From positions 36,647-100,646 of the forward strand of contig JAFUIW010000001.1 in assembly GCA_017473945.1 (NCBI GenBank): a DNA stretch of 64,000 nucleotides, written 5' to 3'. Positions 46,456 through 55,854 of the stretch are shown here, piece after piece (position 1 is the first letter of the stretch; every line of letters starts with the position of its first letter). Position numbers and translations under genes: made by a program. Source of the stretch: Methanobrevibacter sp. GTDB taxonomy: Archaea; Methanobacteriota; Methanobacteria; Methanobacteriales; Methanobacteriaceae. Below the pieces are notes generated by a model. The model saw only the letters and a program-made list of their open reading frames with translations. It was not told where the DNA came from and made no database searches.

Positions 46456-47817
46456 ATGGCTAATGAAAATGTTGAACTGATGAGGGGAGAGCCGGAAATA
46501 GCGGTTCGAAAACTTGCAATTCCTATCATGATATCAATGCTTTTGACAGCATCATACAATATCGTCGATGGAATTTGGGTGGCTGGACTTGGTCAGGCGG
46601 CTATTGCTGGTATTGGTTTTGTAACACCGATATTCATGATTTTGAATGGTGTAAGTGTAGGTCTTGGAAATGGTGCTACAAGCAGCATTGCCCGTGCAGT
46701 CGGTGCAAGAAACCAGGAATGGGCAAGCAAATCTGCAACACACTCTCTTTTGATATTTTTAATAGCTTCTATAATATTGACAATACTTTTGCTCATAATT
46801 CAGGAGCCTCTGCTTAAAACATATGGTGCAAGCGGCCAGTCATTGGCGGAAGGTATCAAATACGGCACTCCTTTGTTTTTAGGATTATTCGCTTTTATAT
46901 TTGCCAATGGCGGAAGCGGGGTTCTTCGTGGTGAAGGCGATATGAAAAGGGCAATGTATGCGATGATTGTCTCTGTTGTTTTAAATTTCATATTGGATCC
47001 GTTATTCATTTATGTACTTGATTTAGGTTCAGCTGGCGCTTCCCTTGCAACAATTGTCAGCTCCGTTGGATCTGCTATTGTAATTTTGTATTGGATTTTA
47101 ATCAAAAAGGACACTTATGTTGATGTGACATTTAAAAACTTCAAATTCGAATCTGAAATAACTCGTGATATCCTGAAGGTAGGAATTCCATCCTCACTGG
47201 ACATGCTTATGATGTCAATTGCAATGAGTTTATATCTGATGTTTATTTCATCAGTAGGTGGTGAATATGGTATTGCAGCATTCACATCAGGTCAAAGGTT
47301 ATATTTATTCGGTATAATGCCTATAACAGCTATCGGTAGTGCGGTTGCAGCCGTCAGCGGAAGTGCATTTGGAGCTAAAAACTGGGATTATCTAAATAGG
47401 ACTCACATTTTCGGCACTAAATTTGCAACAGCAATTGCATTGGTTATCATGCTTATTTTAGTGATTTTTGCTCCGCAGTTGTCCTTAATATTTGCTTACA
47501 CTCCGGAAACCGCTCCTTTGATTCCTGAAATTACAAACTTTTTAAGAATTGCATCATTCGGTTTGCTTCTGGTTGGTATTGGAATGCCTTCAAGCTTTTT
47601 TTATCAGGGAATCGGCCGTGGAACCACAAGTCTTTGCTGGACAATCATAAGGGAAGTAATATTTACCGTAAGTTTCACTTATCTGTTCGGAATAGTGTTT
47701 AACTGGGGTTTAATAGGCATTTGGACTGGTTTGGCTGTCGGTAGGATTTTGGCATCTATTCTGAATTACACTTATGCCAGATACACAATTAGAAAATTGA
47801 AAACAACTTTAAACTAA
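46456..47817 (+). CDS. MATE-family efflux transporter
   Basis: ATG 46456 is preferred over TTG 46444, which forms part of the ribosome site TTGGAGATT. The 453-aa protein has about 12 membrane helices, the start IAVRKLAIPIMISMLLTASYNIVDGIWVAGLGQAAIAGIGF and the internal repeat IPSSLDMLMMSIAMSLYLMFISSVGG. This is the twin six-helix MATE plan (Na+ or H+ antiport of drugs or metabolites). It is convergent with the radical SAM gene (4-bp overlap). The 21-bp element shared with the virus lies upstream. Confidence 0.9.
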   Translation: MANENVELMRGEPEIAVRKLAIPIMISMLLTASYNIVDGIWVAGLGQAAIAGIGFVTPIFMILNGVSVGLGNGATSSIARAVGARNQEWASKSATHSLLIFLIASIILTILLLIIQEPLLKTYGASGQSLAEGIKYGTPLFLGLFAFIFANGGSGVLRGEGDMKRAMYAMIVSVVLNFILDPLFIYVLDLGSAGASLATIVSSVGSAIVILYWILIKKDTYVDVTFKNFKFESEITRDILKVGIPSSLDMLMMSIAMSLYLMFISSVGGEYGIAAFTSGQRLYLFGIMPITAIGSAVAAVSGSAFGAKNWDYLNRTHIFGTKFATAIALVIMLILVIFAPQLSLIFAYTPETAPLIPEITNFLRIASFGLLLVGIGMPSSFFYQGIGRGTTSLCWTIIREVIFTVSFTYLFGIVFNWGLIGIWTGLAVGRILASILNYTYARYTIRKLKTTLN

Positions 47818-48905
47818 TTTTTTAATATTTTTTCCACTTTTTCCTTGTTTTCAAACAGTACGCACCCACCTTCATGATGGTCCATCAGTATGTCTCCGTC
47901 ACGAAGGGTTTTGAATAAATTTGATTCTAAAGCCTCTAAAATGGATGTGTCTTTGACATTGATGTCTGAGTATGGTGATGCTGGGCAAGGTTCAGCACCT
48001 CCGTGGGAGTTGATGTGGAAAAATCCACGTCCTGCTGCCAGACATCCTCCCGATTCCTTTTCATCTCCTGGAAATGACATGAATAACATTTCTGAGTTTT
48101 TCTCACGTAAATTGTCAATTTCACTCATCAGATGTTCTCTTTGGACATCTGTTAAAGCTAAATCTCTTGCACTCACATCAACAGGCACAAATTCGATGAA
48201 AAACAGTACTTTGCATCCTAAATTATATAAATTTCCAATAAATTCCTCTGAAAGAGCATAATCCAAATTATCTTTTGTAATTGTTATTGATGCACCAAAA
48301 ATAAGGTTTTTGTCTTTCATGGTGATCATGGAGTCAATTAATTTACTGTAAACGCCGTTTCCACGTCTTAAATCTGTGATTTCCTCATCACCTTCAATGG
48401 AAAAAACAGGAACAAGATTTCTATGTTTGTTGATTAGCTTGAAGTAATCATCATTCATTACTGTGCCGTTTGTAAAAATTGGAAACAGAATTTCGGGAAA
48501 TTCTGCTGCTTTTAATATTACATCTTCCCTAAGCATTGGCTCACCGCCTGCAAGAACGATAAAGTTTATTCCCAAATCTTTTGCCTGGCTAAAAATATCT
48601 TCCCATTCTTCGCATGTGAGCTGGTCTTGTGGTGTTTCATCGCTGCAAATGTTGTTTGCTCTAGAATAGCATCCCGCACAGTGAAGGTTGCAATCGCTGG
48701 TGATGCTTGCAATTAAAAATACTGGGATATTAATGCCTTTTTTATCATATTTCTTTCTGATTCTTGCAGCCTTGGTGCTGCTTTTTGCAAATTTAGCCAA
48801 AAATAAGGTTTCCTTTGGATTTCTGAATGTGGCTGAAATTGCCTCCTTGATGATACTTTCCGCACCGTCAGCCAAATACTTTTGCAAATCGAAATTTTCC
48901 TGCAT
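47814..48905 (-). CDS. Radical SAM protein with SPASM-like C-terminus
   Basis: The 363-aa protein has the [4Fe-4S] motif C72-x3-C76-x2-C79 (ASITSDCNLHCAGCYS), a SAM-binding GGEPMLRED, and C-terminal Cys residues (GGCLAAGRGFFHINSHGGAEPCPASPYSD) fitting a SPASM/twitch auxiliary cluster. The N-terminal helical 55 residues are typical of a subgroup of methanogen radical SAM enzymes. Substrate unknown; candidates are peptide or cofactor modification. It follows the C_GCAxxG_C_C gene by 19 bases. Confidence 0.85.
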   Translation of the reverse strand: MQENFDLQKYLADGAESIIKEAISATFRNPKETLFLAKFAKSSTKAARIRKKYDKKGINIPVFLIASITSDCNLHCAGCYSRANNICSDETPQDQLTCEEWEDIFSQAKDLGINFIVLAGGEPMLREDVILKAAEFPEILFPIFTNGTVMNDDYFKLINKHRNLVPVFSIEGDEEITDLRRGNGVYSKLIDSMITMKDKNLIFGASITITKDNLDYALSEEFIGNLYNLGCKVLFFIEFVPVDVSARDLALTDVQREHLMSEIDNLREKNSEMLFMSFPGDEKESGGCLAAGRGFFHINSHGGAEPCPASPYSDINVKDTSILEALESNLFKTLRDGDILMDHHEGGCVLFENKEKVEKILKN

Positions 48906-48924
48906 TAATTTCCCTTCAATATGA

Positions 48925-49323
48925 TTATTTGTCCAATAGGTCAGCTACCTTGTTTGCAATGAATACGCAGCAGTCAACACATGGAGATTTGTCTTCACCG
49001 TTTTTACTTATAATGTCGCATCTGACAGTCCCATATTCATCTTTAAAAGCATTGAAAATCTCTTTTGCATTTGCTTTTATTTCGGCAGGGTCGTCATTAA
49101 GAATTCCGTTTGCCATCAATGCTCCGGTTACGGCACCGCATGTTCCTTCATCGAATGTTCCACCCATTCCTCCTGCAAATCCGCATGCTAGTTTGACCAT
49201 TTCTTTTTGAGTAATGTCTGCTTCAGCAGTCTCACAAAGGCCCATCAAGGTTGACTCAGAACAGCTTTTGAAAGTCCTGTATTCACGAATTTTTTCCTCT
49301 AGAATTTCTTTGTCAAGTTTCAT
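48925..49323 (-). CDS. C_GCAxxG_C_C family protein
   Basis: The 132-aa protein carries the family Cys signature: SCSESTLMGLCE, ACGFAGGMGGTFDEGTCGAVTGALMA and CVDCCVFIA near the end. Members are thought to bind a metal or redox cofactor and often neighbour radical SAM or redox genes, as here. It is the first gene of the leftward pair with the radical SAM gene. Confidence 0.85.
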   Translation of the reverse strand: MKLDKEILEEKIREYRTFKSCSESTLMGLCETAEADITQKEMVKLACGFAGGMGGTFDEGTCGAVTGALMANGILNDDPAEIKANAKEIFNAFKDEYGTVRCDIISKNGEDKSPCVDCCVFIANKVADLLDK

Positions 49324-49392
49324 AATGCAATCTCCTTAAATAATTATATTAATTAAGAATTTAAAATATTTATTTATTAAATTTATTGTGAG

Positions 49393-50478
49393 TTGATAAA
49401 AATTATACATCCAAGACCAAGTCCGATTGCCGCTACAATGTACACATTAAGAGATATGAATGTTGACGTTATTGTTATGCATGGGCCAACAGGGTGCTGT
49501 TTTAGAACAGCAAGGCTTTTAGAAAGTGATGGGGTTCGTGTTGTAACCACTGGAATGTCTGAAAATGATTTTATATTGGGTGCCGGTGAAAAGTTAGTTG
49601 AAACATTAACAGAAGCATATAATCAATTTAAGCCGAAATTAATGGGAATTGCAGGCACATGTGCTAGTATGATTATTGGTGAGGATTTAAAAGATGCAAT
49701 TGCAACTGCAGACTTGCCTTGTACTGTAATACCTGTTGAATCACATGGGGGATCCGGTGAAGGAGACAATACTGTTGGAGCGATAATGGTTCTTGATGCT
49801 GCTGTGGAATGCGGTGTAATTGAACAAGATGAAGCTGACAGGCAAATTGAAATGCTTGAAAAGGCAACGGAAATTGAAAAGACTCGCGGAATGGCACAGG
49901 GAAAATATATCAGGCCAAACTTTGGGGATTCAAAGGAAAAAATAGCAAAAATCGTTGTCAATGCGCTAAAGGATAATAAAAAAGTGGCATTTGTTTTAAA
50001 TGTCAAAAAGGAAACATCATATTTGTTTGCTGACATCATTAATTTTGATTATAATAAAATCAATCCGGACAACAAACCTATTTTTGTAGCTAATCTGGAT
50101 GAAAACATAGGGCTTCCAAGAATCAGGCAGCATGCAGTCAACATCAAAAACCAGCTGGACATCGGCCCGGATTTCATAACAGGTGGTCTTGACGAATATC
50201 CAATAACCGCATACAAAGCGGCAGAATACTTGAAAGATAAGGATGTTGATTTGATTGTTGTATTTGGTGTGCCTCATGCATTCCCAGTTGAAGATTTTGA
50301 CACAGAATCAGTTGCAGTGACAGACGGCCCACGTCTGGTGGAGCCCTTAAGGGAATTGGGATACAGTCATGTTGTTGCTGAACTTGACGCTCACTCAAAA
50401 ACATTGGGAACTGATGAAATAGTATTTTCGGACTTTGGAGGTATGATTAGAGCAGCTATCGGGTGGTTGGACGAATGA
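49393..50478 (+). CDS. cfbD: Ni-sirohydrochlorin a,c-diamide reductive cyclase, catalytic subunit
   Basis: The start is TTG 49393; GTG 49388 is followed directly by a stop in frame. The 361-aa NifD-like protein opens [46 protein letters not shown] with the conserved GPTGCC. It has [16 protein letters not shown] and [15 protein letters not shown], as in nitrogenase-like CfbD. With CfbC it reduces Ni-sirohydrochlorin a,c-diamide toward coenzyme F430. ATGA overlap with hisH indicates translational coupling. Confidence 0.85.
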   Translation: MIKIIHPRPSPIAATMYTLRDMNVDVIVMHGPTGCCFRTARLLESDGVRVVTTGMSENDFILGAGEKLVETLTEAYNQFKPKLMGIAGTCASMIIGEDLKDAIATADLPCTVIPVESHGGSGEGDNTVGAIMVLDAAVECGVIEQDEADRQIEMLEKATEIEKTRGMAQGKYIRPNFGDSKEKIAKIVVNALKDNKKVAFVLNVKKETSYLFADIINFDYNKINPDNKPIFVANLDENIGLPRIRQHAVNIKNQLDIGPDFITGGLDEYPITAYKAAEYLKDKDVDLIVVFGVPHAFPVEDFDTESVAVTDGPRLVEPLRELGYSHVVAELDAHSKTLGTDEIVFSDFGGMIRAAIGWLDE

Positions 50479-51071
50479 TAACAATTATTGATTATAAAAG
50501 CGGAAATCTGAAAAGCATTTCAAACGGTTTTAAGAAAATCGGTGCCGAATATCAAATCACTGATGATAAGCAGGTCATTGCCGACAGCGATTATCTGGTT
50601 CTTCCGGGTGTTGGAGCGTTCGGCAGTGCAATGGAAAACTTGAGGCCGTTTGAGGACGTTATTAACGAGCATGTCAATGACAACAAACCCTTTTTAGGAA
50701 TTTGTCTTGGCCAGCAGGTGCTTATGAGTTCAAGTGAGGAGTCAAAAGGCGTTAAAGGCTTGGACCTGTTTAAAGGTCATGTTGAACTTCTCCAGGAAGG
50801 TGTTAAAATACCTCATATGGGATGGAACAAATTGAAAGTGGTTAATGGTTCACCAATTTTGGAAGGAATCGATGGTGAATTTTTCTATTTCGTTCATTCT
50901 TATCATGTAATTCCTGATGATGAAAGCATTGTTGCCGGAGTTTGCGAATACGGTGGGGATGTGGTTGCATCTCTCGCTCAAAACAATTTGTTTTCCACAC
51001 AGTTCCACCCTGAAAAAAGTGGAATGGCAGGATTAAAAATTTTGAAAAACTTTACTAATTTGGAGATTTAA
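50475..51071 (+). CDS. hisH: Imidazole glycerol phosphate synthase glutaminase subunit
   Basis: The start at 50475 is set by homology ([19 protein letters not shown]); the longer frame only adds VGR. The 198-aa class I glutaminase has [12 protein letters not shown] with the catalytic Cys and FHPEKSG with the catalytic His/Glu. The usual LGM is LGQ here. It makes ammonia for HisF in histidine synthesis; hisF is not adjacent. It lies in a run with cfbD and the AIR-synthase-like gene. Confidence 0.9.
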   Translation: MITIIDYKSGNLKSISNGFKKIGAEYQITDDKQVIADSDYLVLPGVGAFGSAMENLRPFEDVINEHVNDNKPFLGICLGQQVLMSSSEESKGVKGLDLFKGHVELLQEGVKIPHMGWNKLKVVNGSPILEGIDGEFFYFVHSYHVIPDDESIVAGVCEYGGDVVASLAQNNLFSTQFHPEKSGMAGLKILKNFTNLEI

Positions 51072-51073
51072 TT

Positions 51074-52438
51074 ATGGATATTGAAGGCTTTGTAAGAGCT
51101 AGAATTGATGATTATGACTATGAAGACCTAGCAGAAATTTTAGCAGTAAGAATACGTGAATACAAAAATATCACTGAGGAAAATTCAGTAGAAATGGCAA
51201 AAGCAGTAATTGATGAAGTCTCAACAACTTTAAAATTGCAGGAAAGTGGTGATGAATTTTTAAAAGAAATCGCCAGTGTAAATAAGGCTGATGTGCTAAT
51301 GGGCGAAATGGGTGTAGGGTCCCGCGGTGCAGGAGACTTTTTCGTACACAGAAAAATAGCAGAAATAGTATCATCAACAAACACAGCATCACTGGTCAAT
51401 CCATCAGAACAGGACGATGGTGGAGTTGTTAAAGCACCTGTCAATAACGATGAAGTTTATATTACAACTGCTGTTGACGGAATACACTCAAGATTAAGCG
51501 AATATCCATTTTTAGGGGGGTTTCATGTAACTCGTGCAACACTCAGGGATGTCTGTGTGATGGGGGCTGACCCTGTTGCAATCTTAAGTGATGTCCACCT
51601 GGCAGATGACGGTGATGTTGCAAAGATATTCGACTTCACAGCAGGTGTTGCGGCAGTTTCAGAGCTTGTTGATGTTCCGATTGTAGCCGGAAGTACCTTA
51701 CGTGTCGGCGGGGACATGGTTTTAGGAGACAGATTCGTTTCAGCCGTCGGAAGTGTGGGAGTGTCCGCATATCCTCCAACAGCAAGAAAAGGCGCAACCG
51801 AAGGGGACATTATACTATTGACAGAAGGTTCCGGAGGAGGAACAATAACCACAACAGCACTCTATAATGGTTTCTTTGATGTTGTATGGGATACAATGAA
51901 CGTAAACTTTGTCCAGGCATCACATGCATTGTTTGAAGCGGACCTTGTAAAAGACATCCATGCAATGACTGATGTGACAAATGGGGGTCTCAGGGGAGAT
52001 GCCCATGAGATTTCAAATACAACAGGTGTCGGTCTTGAGTTTTATGAAAAAGAAATCAGGCAGATGGTTGCTCCAAATGTATTGAACATGCTTGAAACAT
52101 TGAATATAGATCCTTTGGGTGTTTCAACTGATTCGCTGATGCTTATTGCACCTCCTGAAATTGTGGGCGACATTAAAAAGGCGGTTGCAAAATATGATGT
52201 TGCAATTTCAGAAATCGGTGAGGTTAACAATTCAGGAGAACCTATTTTGATAAAAGAAGATTCCACAGAGGAAAAACTGGTTCCATTGTTCAGGGAAGCT
52301 GCATATACCAAAATCAAAAAATTGGTCGGAGAAACAACACCTGAGGACTTTGAGCAAATGAAGGAAAAGGTTCAAAAGGCTTCCGATGCGGCTATTGCTA
52401 AAAAGGAAAAGGTCATTGAACACATTCGTGGAAATTAA
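51074..52438 (+). CDS. AIR-synthase-related protein (HypE/PurM-like)
   Basis: The 454-aa protein has an N-terminal helical region of about 85 residues. A PurM-like fold follows: VGSRGAGDFFVHRKIA, ATLRDVCVMGADPVAILSDVHLADD, GSTLRVGGDMVLGDRFVSAVGSVGV and TDVTNGGLRGDAHEIS. Family members use ATP to dehydrate or phosphorylate small molecules or protein thiocarboxamides. Position three bases after hisH in the cfbD operon hints at a cofactor-assembly role. The exact reaction is unknown. A strong terminator follows. Confidence 0.75.
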   Translation: MDIEGFVRARIDDYDYEDLAEILAVRIREYKNITEENSVEMAKAVIDEVSTTLKLQESGDEFLKEIASVNKADVLMGEMGVGSRGAGDFFVHRKIAEIVSSTNTASLVNPSEQDDGGVVKAPVNNDEVYITTAVDGIHSRLSEYPFLGGFHVTRATLRDVCVMGADPVAILSDVHLADDGDVAKIFDFTAGVAAVSELVDVPIVAGSTLRVGGDMVLGDRFVSAVGSVGVSAYPPTARKGATEGDIILLTEGSGGGTITTTALYNGFFDVVWDTMNVNFVQASHALFEADLVKDIHAMTDVTNGGLRGDAHEISNTTGVGLEFYEKEIRQMVAPNVLNMLETLNIDPLGVSTDSLMLIAPPEIVGDIKKAVAKYDVAISEIGEVNNSGEPILIKEDSTEEKLVPLFREAAYTKIKKLVGETTPEDFEQMKEKVQKASDAAIAKKEKVIEHIRGN

Positions 52439-52444
52439 AAATTT

Positions 52445-52470
52445 AGAGAAATTGTTTCAATTTCTCTTTT
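52445..52470 (+). terminator. Terminator after the AIR-synthase-like gene
   Basis: A perfect 10-bp stem, AGAGAAATTG/CAATTTCTCT, with a TTT loop and trailing T run. Confidence 0.75.
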
Positions 52471-52549
52471 AACCTTTAATCTCATTTACAACAAAATTGT
52501 CATGTGGAAAAACATTGATTTTTTTGTTGCAGAAAATTATTTTTTTTGT

Positions 52550-52683
52550 CTAATCAGCTCTTAAAGTTCTTCTTATTCCTGGTCTGTATGGTCTATGCCT
52601 ATGATAATGTGGTGGGAAATCTTTGTGGGGCATTGTGGGGTCATATGATCTTCTTTTAATGTCTTTTAATTTTTTTTATTCAT
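52550..52683 (-). pseudogene. Small His/Arg-rich gene with a frameshift in a poly-A tract
   Basis: ATG at 52683 has GGAGG six bases upstream and a TATA-like TTTATATAATTT further up. The frame closes after five codons because of an A8 run. With nine A it continues MNKKKLKDIKRRSYDPTMPH, then KDFPPHYHRHRPYRPGIRR and a stop at 52550 (44 aa). Strong expression signals and a coherent His/Arg-rich product argue for a real gene. It is disrupted, phase-variable or mis-sequenced at the homopolymer. Confidence 0.5.
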
Positions 52684-53022
52684 GTTTTGCCTCCAATGAT
52701 TTTTAATTGATAATAATTTATGGCTAAATTATATAAATATTTTACTTTATATTGTATGATAAAATGCTCCTTTGTGGTTTAAATATAGTTTAGAAGAACT
52801 GCTGCTGTAAATTGTGTATATTTAAGAATTTTTTGGATTATTTCTTCTTGTATTTCACTATGTGATGGCTCTCATCAAAAATTGAATCATCGACAGCACG
52901 ACTATTTCAGTAATTAATTTTGGCAAAATTCCAATATATTGATTTTTGAACTGCGACTGTGCACATTATCATAAAGTCGCACTTTGAAATTTTTTATTAA
53001 TTTCTAAAGACAATCATTTTTC
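52684..53022. promoter_or_regulatory. Gene-free gap with divergent promoter features
   Basis: The 339 bp hold a TATA-like box (about 52728-52740) for the leftward small gene. A hairpin TGCGACT/AGTCGCA (52952-52958 and 52975-52981) lies about 40 bases before the gene at 53023. Nothing else is recognised. Confidence 0.4.
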
Positions 53023-53460
53023 ATGAAAGACAATACTGGAAGCTTATACATAATCGAGGCAATATTGGCTATCATAGTTCTTTTGATAGCTATTTTGGTG
53101 GTAAACACTGTAATTTCCGTTCCGTCACCGGACTATTCCTATGAGGCTCATGATTTGGCTTCGGCTCAGGATATTATGAGTAGTTTATCCGGAAAAATTG
53201 ATTTTGATGACCAAACTTTTTTGGGCCAAATCTCCACCATTTTAAAGGAAAAGAAGAATTCAAAAAAATCAATTAGGGAAGTTTCTGAAATCTGTCAAAA
53301 TAAGTTAGATGATTTTAAACTTACTAATTACAAGTTTTGCGAAAACAACAAGCTAAAGGGAAAAGTGTTGGCCTACAGGGGAAATGACAATAATGCAAAA
53401 GAGGTATCTGTTGCAACAAGGGAGTATGGTGATTATTCATATACATTGTATGTATGGTAA
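53023..53460 (+). CDS. Pilin-like or membrane-anchored secreted protein
   Basis: The 145-aa protein starts MKDNTGSLYIIEAILAIIVLLIAILVVNT, a short positive N-terminus followed by a hydrophobic helix with an acidic residue a few positions after Gly. This resembles archaeal class III/type IV pilin-like signal helices. The rest is a small soluble domain with two Cys (ICQNKL and KFCENN). No pilus assembly genes are adjacent. A simple N-terminally anchored protein is the alternative. Confidence 0.5.
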   Translation: MKDNTGSLYIIEAILAIIVLLIAILVVNTVISVPSPDYSYEAHDLASAQDIMSSLSGKIDFDDQTFLGQISTILKEKKNSKKSIREVSEICQNKLDDFKLTNYKFCENNKLKGKVLAYRGNDNNAKEVSVATREYGDYSYTLYVW

Positions 53461-53512
53461 TAATTTAAATACTATTAATCGCATATATTAATATGTTATC
53501 TTATTTTGTTTT

Positions 53513-53586
53513 GCCCTGGTGGTGTAGTTTGGATAACACATGGGACTGCGGATCCCATTCCCCGGGTTCAAATCCCGGCCAGGGCA
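53513..53586 (+). tRNA. tRNA-Arg (anticodon GCG)
   Basis: The cloverleaf folds cleanly. Acceptor GCCCTGG (53513-53519) pairs CCAGGGC (53579-53585), with discriminator A. The D stem is GTGT/ACAC. Anticodon stem TGGGA/TCCCA has loop CTGCGGA, giving anticodon GCG at 53548-53550. T arm CCGGG-TTCAAAT-CCCGG. The 3' CCA is not encoded. A TATA-like CATATATT lies about 30 bases upstream. It is followed directly by truD, whose product modifies tRNA. Confidence 0.92.
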
Positions 53587-53607
53587 CTGTTATTTTCCGT
53601 GATTACT

Positions 53608-54864
53608 ATGTTAAATGCTAATACTTATGTTACATCTCAAAAGGGTATTGGTGGAACTATCAGAAACCAATATGAAGATTTTTACGTTGAAGAAATTCCC
53701 GAAGTCATTCCTGAAGGCGAGGGACCTAACGTTTATGTGTGGATTGAAAAGCTGGGAAGAACCACATTGGATGTTGTCCTGGACATTGCCCGTGATTTGC
53801 ACATCTCAAGAAAAAGAATGGGTTTTGCAGGAATGAAGGATAAAAAGGCAATAACCCGTCAGTGGATTTGCATAGCAAACATGGACTCAGAAGAGCAGCT
53901 CAAGCAGGTTGAAAACCTAGACATTTATAAAACTGATTTTTTAAAGATAGTCCGTGGACGCAAAAAGCTCAGAATGGGCCAGCTTAAAGGAAATAAATTC
54001 AAAATTCTAGTCAAGGACTTGGATGATATTGAAGAAAGTGCAGACATTGCCAATGAAGTCTTAAGTCAGCTTGAGATAACAGGTGTTCCGAATTACTTCG
54101 GATGGCAAAGGTTCGGAAAGCCAAGGACAATCACTCATCTTGTCGGAAAGGCACTGGTTGAAAATGACATAAAAAAGGCGGTCGACACTTATATCGGAAA
54201 TCCTCAGGATGACGAGTCAGAGGAAAATCAGCTTGCAAGGCATGCTTATGATGACGGAAACCTTGAGGAATCTCTTGAGTTGATGGGAAAAGGAATGCGC
54301 TATGAAAAGATGATGATTAAAGAGTTGATTAGAGGTTCCAAAAAAGGAGAATTGTCTGATAAATATTATATGAATGCACTCCATGCGCTTCCAAAGCCGC
54401 TTCAGAGAATGTTTGTCCATGCATATCAGTCTTATTTATTCAACGAAGCTGTCAGCAACAGGGTCGCTATGGGTATAGATAAATATATTGAGGGAGACAT
54501 AGTTATTGATAATGATGAAAACATCGTACGAGACAAAAGCGTTGAAGAGTATCAGGAGTTAATCACAAATTTCAAGGCCAATCCGACCTGTCCGCTGTTC
54601 GGTACAAAGGTGCCGTTTGCAGACGGGAAAGTCGGTGCAATGGAAGAGGATATTTTAAAGAAATATGGCATTACAAAACAAGATTTTGAAGTTCCAAAAA
54701 TGCCAAGGTTGGGAAGTCACGGTCTCAGGCGCCAAATGAGATTCCAGGTATGGGATACAAAGGCAACTCCAACCGATGACGGTCTTTTATGTGAATTTTC
54801 AATTGATAAAGGTTCTTATGCAACTGCAGTTTTAAGAGAAATAATGAAAAAAGATGTAATTTAG
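53608..54864 (+). CDS. truD: tRNA pseudouridine(13) synthase
   Basis: ATG 53608 (MLNANTYVTSQKGIGGTIRNQYEDFYVEEIP) follows GTGAT; the frame extends back into the tRNA without a start. The 418-aa protein has the catalytic Asp in GFAGMKDKKAITRQW, the GWQRFGKPR motif and the family's inserted TRUD domain (VHAYQSYLFNEAVSNR). TruD isomerises U13 in the D loop. It lies 21 bases after a tRNA-Arg gene, and a zinc-ribbon membrane protein follows. Confidence 0.92.
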   Translation: MLNANTYVTSQKGIGGTIRNQYEDFYVEEIPEVIPEGEGPNVYVWIEKLGRTTLDVVLDIARDLHISRKRMGFAGMKDKKAITRQWICIANMDSEEQLKQVENLDIYKTDFLKIVRGRKKLRMGQLKGNKFKILVKDLDDIEESADIANEVLSQLEITGVPNYFGWQRFGKPRTITHLVGKALVENDIKKAVDTYIGNPQDDESEENQLARHAYDDGNLEESLELMGKGMRYEKMMIKELIRGSKKGELSDKYYMNALHALPKPLQRMFVHAYQSYLFNEAVSNRVAMGIDKYIEGDIVIDNDENIVRDKSVEEYQELITNFKANPTCPLFGTKVPFADGKVGAMEEDILKKYGITKQDFEVPKMPRLGSHGLRRQMRFQVWDTKATPTDDGLLCEFSIDKGSYATAVLREIMKKDVI

Positions 54865-54872
54865 GTGAAAAT

Positions 54873-55445
54873 ATGGTAGTTTGTCCAGATTGTGGAAAAG
54901 AAGTTCCGGAAGCAAATTTCTGTAAAAATTGTGGAGCTAGTCTTCCTAAGGAAAGTGAAATTGTTGAAGTTGAAGAAACAGCAACTGTTGAATCACAAAT
55001 CGTTGAAACAATTCCCGTCAGGGCCGAAGAGGGGGATGCTGAAGAGGAAATTCCTTCTGGTTCAGGCAAAAAGGTTAAATTCTGCCACAATTGTGGCTTT
55101 GAACTTGACGGCAACTTTAAGTTCTGCCCAAATTGCGGATATGATTTAGAAAATAAAACTCAGGTAAGATCAAGGGCATATGATTCAGTCGTTACAACTG
55201 AGGAGAAAAGCGTTCTTGTGTCTGTCATTTTAAGCGTTATCATTCCGGGTTTAGGTCATTTTTATTTGGGACTGTCCCGTAAGGGAGCAATGTTTTTACT
55301 TGCTTATGTGGTGTCAGCCATTTTAATTTTATTGCTTATAGGATTTGTTTTAGTTTTAGTCATATGGATTTGGGCATTGGTTGATGTTATTCAATGCACA
55401 AATGCTTTAAATCGTGGAGAAAGTGTTGAAGATAAATTGTTATAA
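54873..55445 (+). CDS. Double zinc-ribbon membrane protein (TM2-like)
   Basis: The 190-aa protein has two zinc ribbons: CPDCGKEVPEANFCKNCG (4-21) and CHNCGFELDGNFKFCPNCG (about 71-89), with an acidic linker. A C-terminal membrane part has two or three hydrophobic segments (SVILSVIIPGLGHFYLGLSRKGAMFLLAYVVSAILILLLIG). The PGLGHFYLG turn is typical of TM2/DUF-type helical hairpins. Function unknown. GGTGA precedes the start, eight bases after truD. Confidence 0.8.
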   Translation: MVVCPDCGKEVPEANFCKNCGASLPKESEIVEVEETATVESQIVETIPVRAEEGDAEEEIPSGSGKKVKFCHNCGFELDGNFKFCPNCGYDLENKTQVRSRAYDSVVTTEEKSVLVSVILSVIIPGLGHFYLGLSRKGAMFLLAYVVSAILILLLIGFVLVLVIWIWALVDVIQCTNALNRGESVEDKLL

Positions 55446-55457
55446 TCAGTGATTTTT

Positions 55458-55847
55458 ATGATTGAATGTAGAAGTATCGCAAAAGGAAAAGGAAAAGGTG
55501 AACTGATAGTTTCATCAGAGCCAATCAGTTTTTTAGGCGGAGTAAATCCGGATAATGGTGAAGTCATAGACCCGAATCATGAACTGAAAGGCCAAACAAT
55601 TAAGGATAAAGTATTGTTCATTCCGGGCGGAAAGGGCTCCACAGTAGGGTCTTATGTGATTTTCCAAATGATGAAAAACAATACGGCTCCAAAGGCAATA
55701 ATCTGTCTTAATGCCGAGCCTATCATTGCCACAGGTGCAATAATGTCTGATATTCCTATGGTTGACTCACCAAGTGATGTTAAAAATTTAACTGACGGAA
55801 CATTGGTTGAAGTTGACGGGGATAAAGGAACAATAGAACTGTTATAG
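55458..55847 (+). CDS. Phosphomevalonate dehydratase small subunit (aconitase X swivel, DUF126)
   Basis: ATG 55458 is preferred over GTG 55449, which is part of GTGAT. The 129-aa protein is the swivel domain of aconitase-X-type enzymes: [45 protein letters not shown], then [18 protein letters not shown] and [11 protein letters not shown]. With a large subunit encoded elsewhere it dehydrates 5-phosphomevalonate in the archaeal mevalonate pathway to isoprenoid lipids. The start of the next gene is eight bases on. Confidence 0.85.
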   Translation: MIECRSIAKGKGKGELIVSSEPISFLGGVNPDNGEVIDPNHELKGQTIKDKVLFIPGGKGSTVGSYVIFQMMKNNTAPKAIICLNAEPIIATGAIMSDIPMVDSPSDVKNLTDGTLVEVDGDKGTIELL

Positions 55848-55854
55848 TGATATT

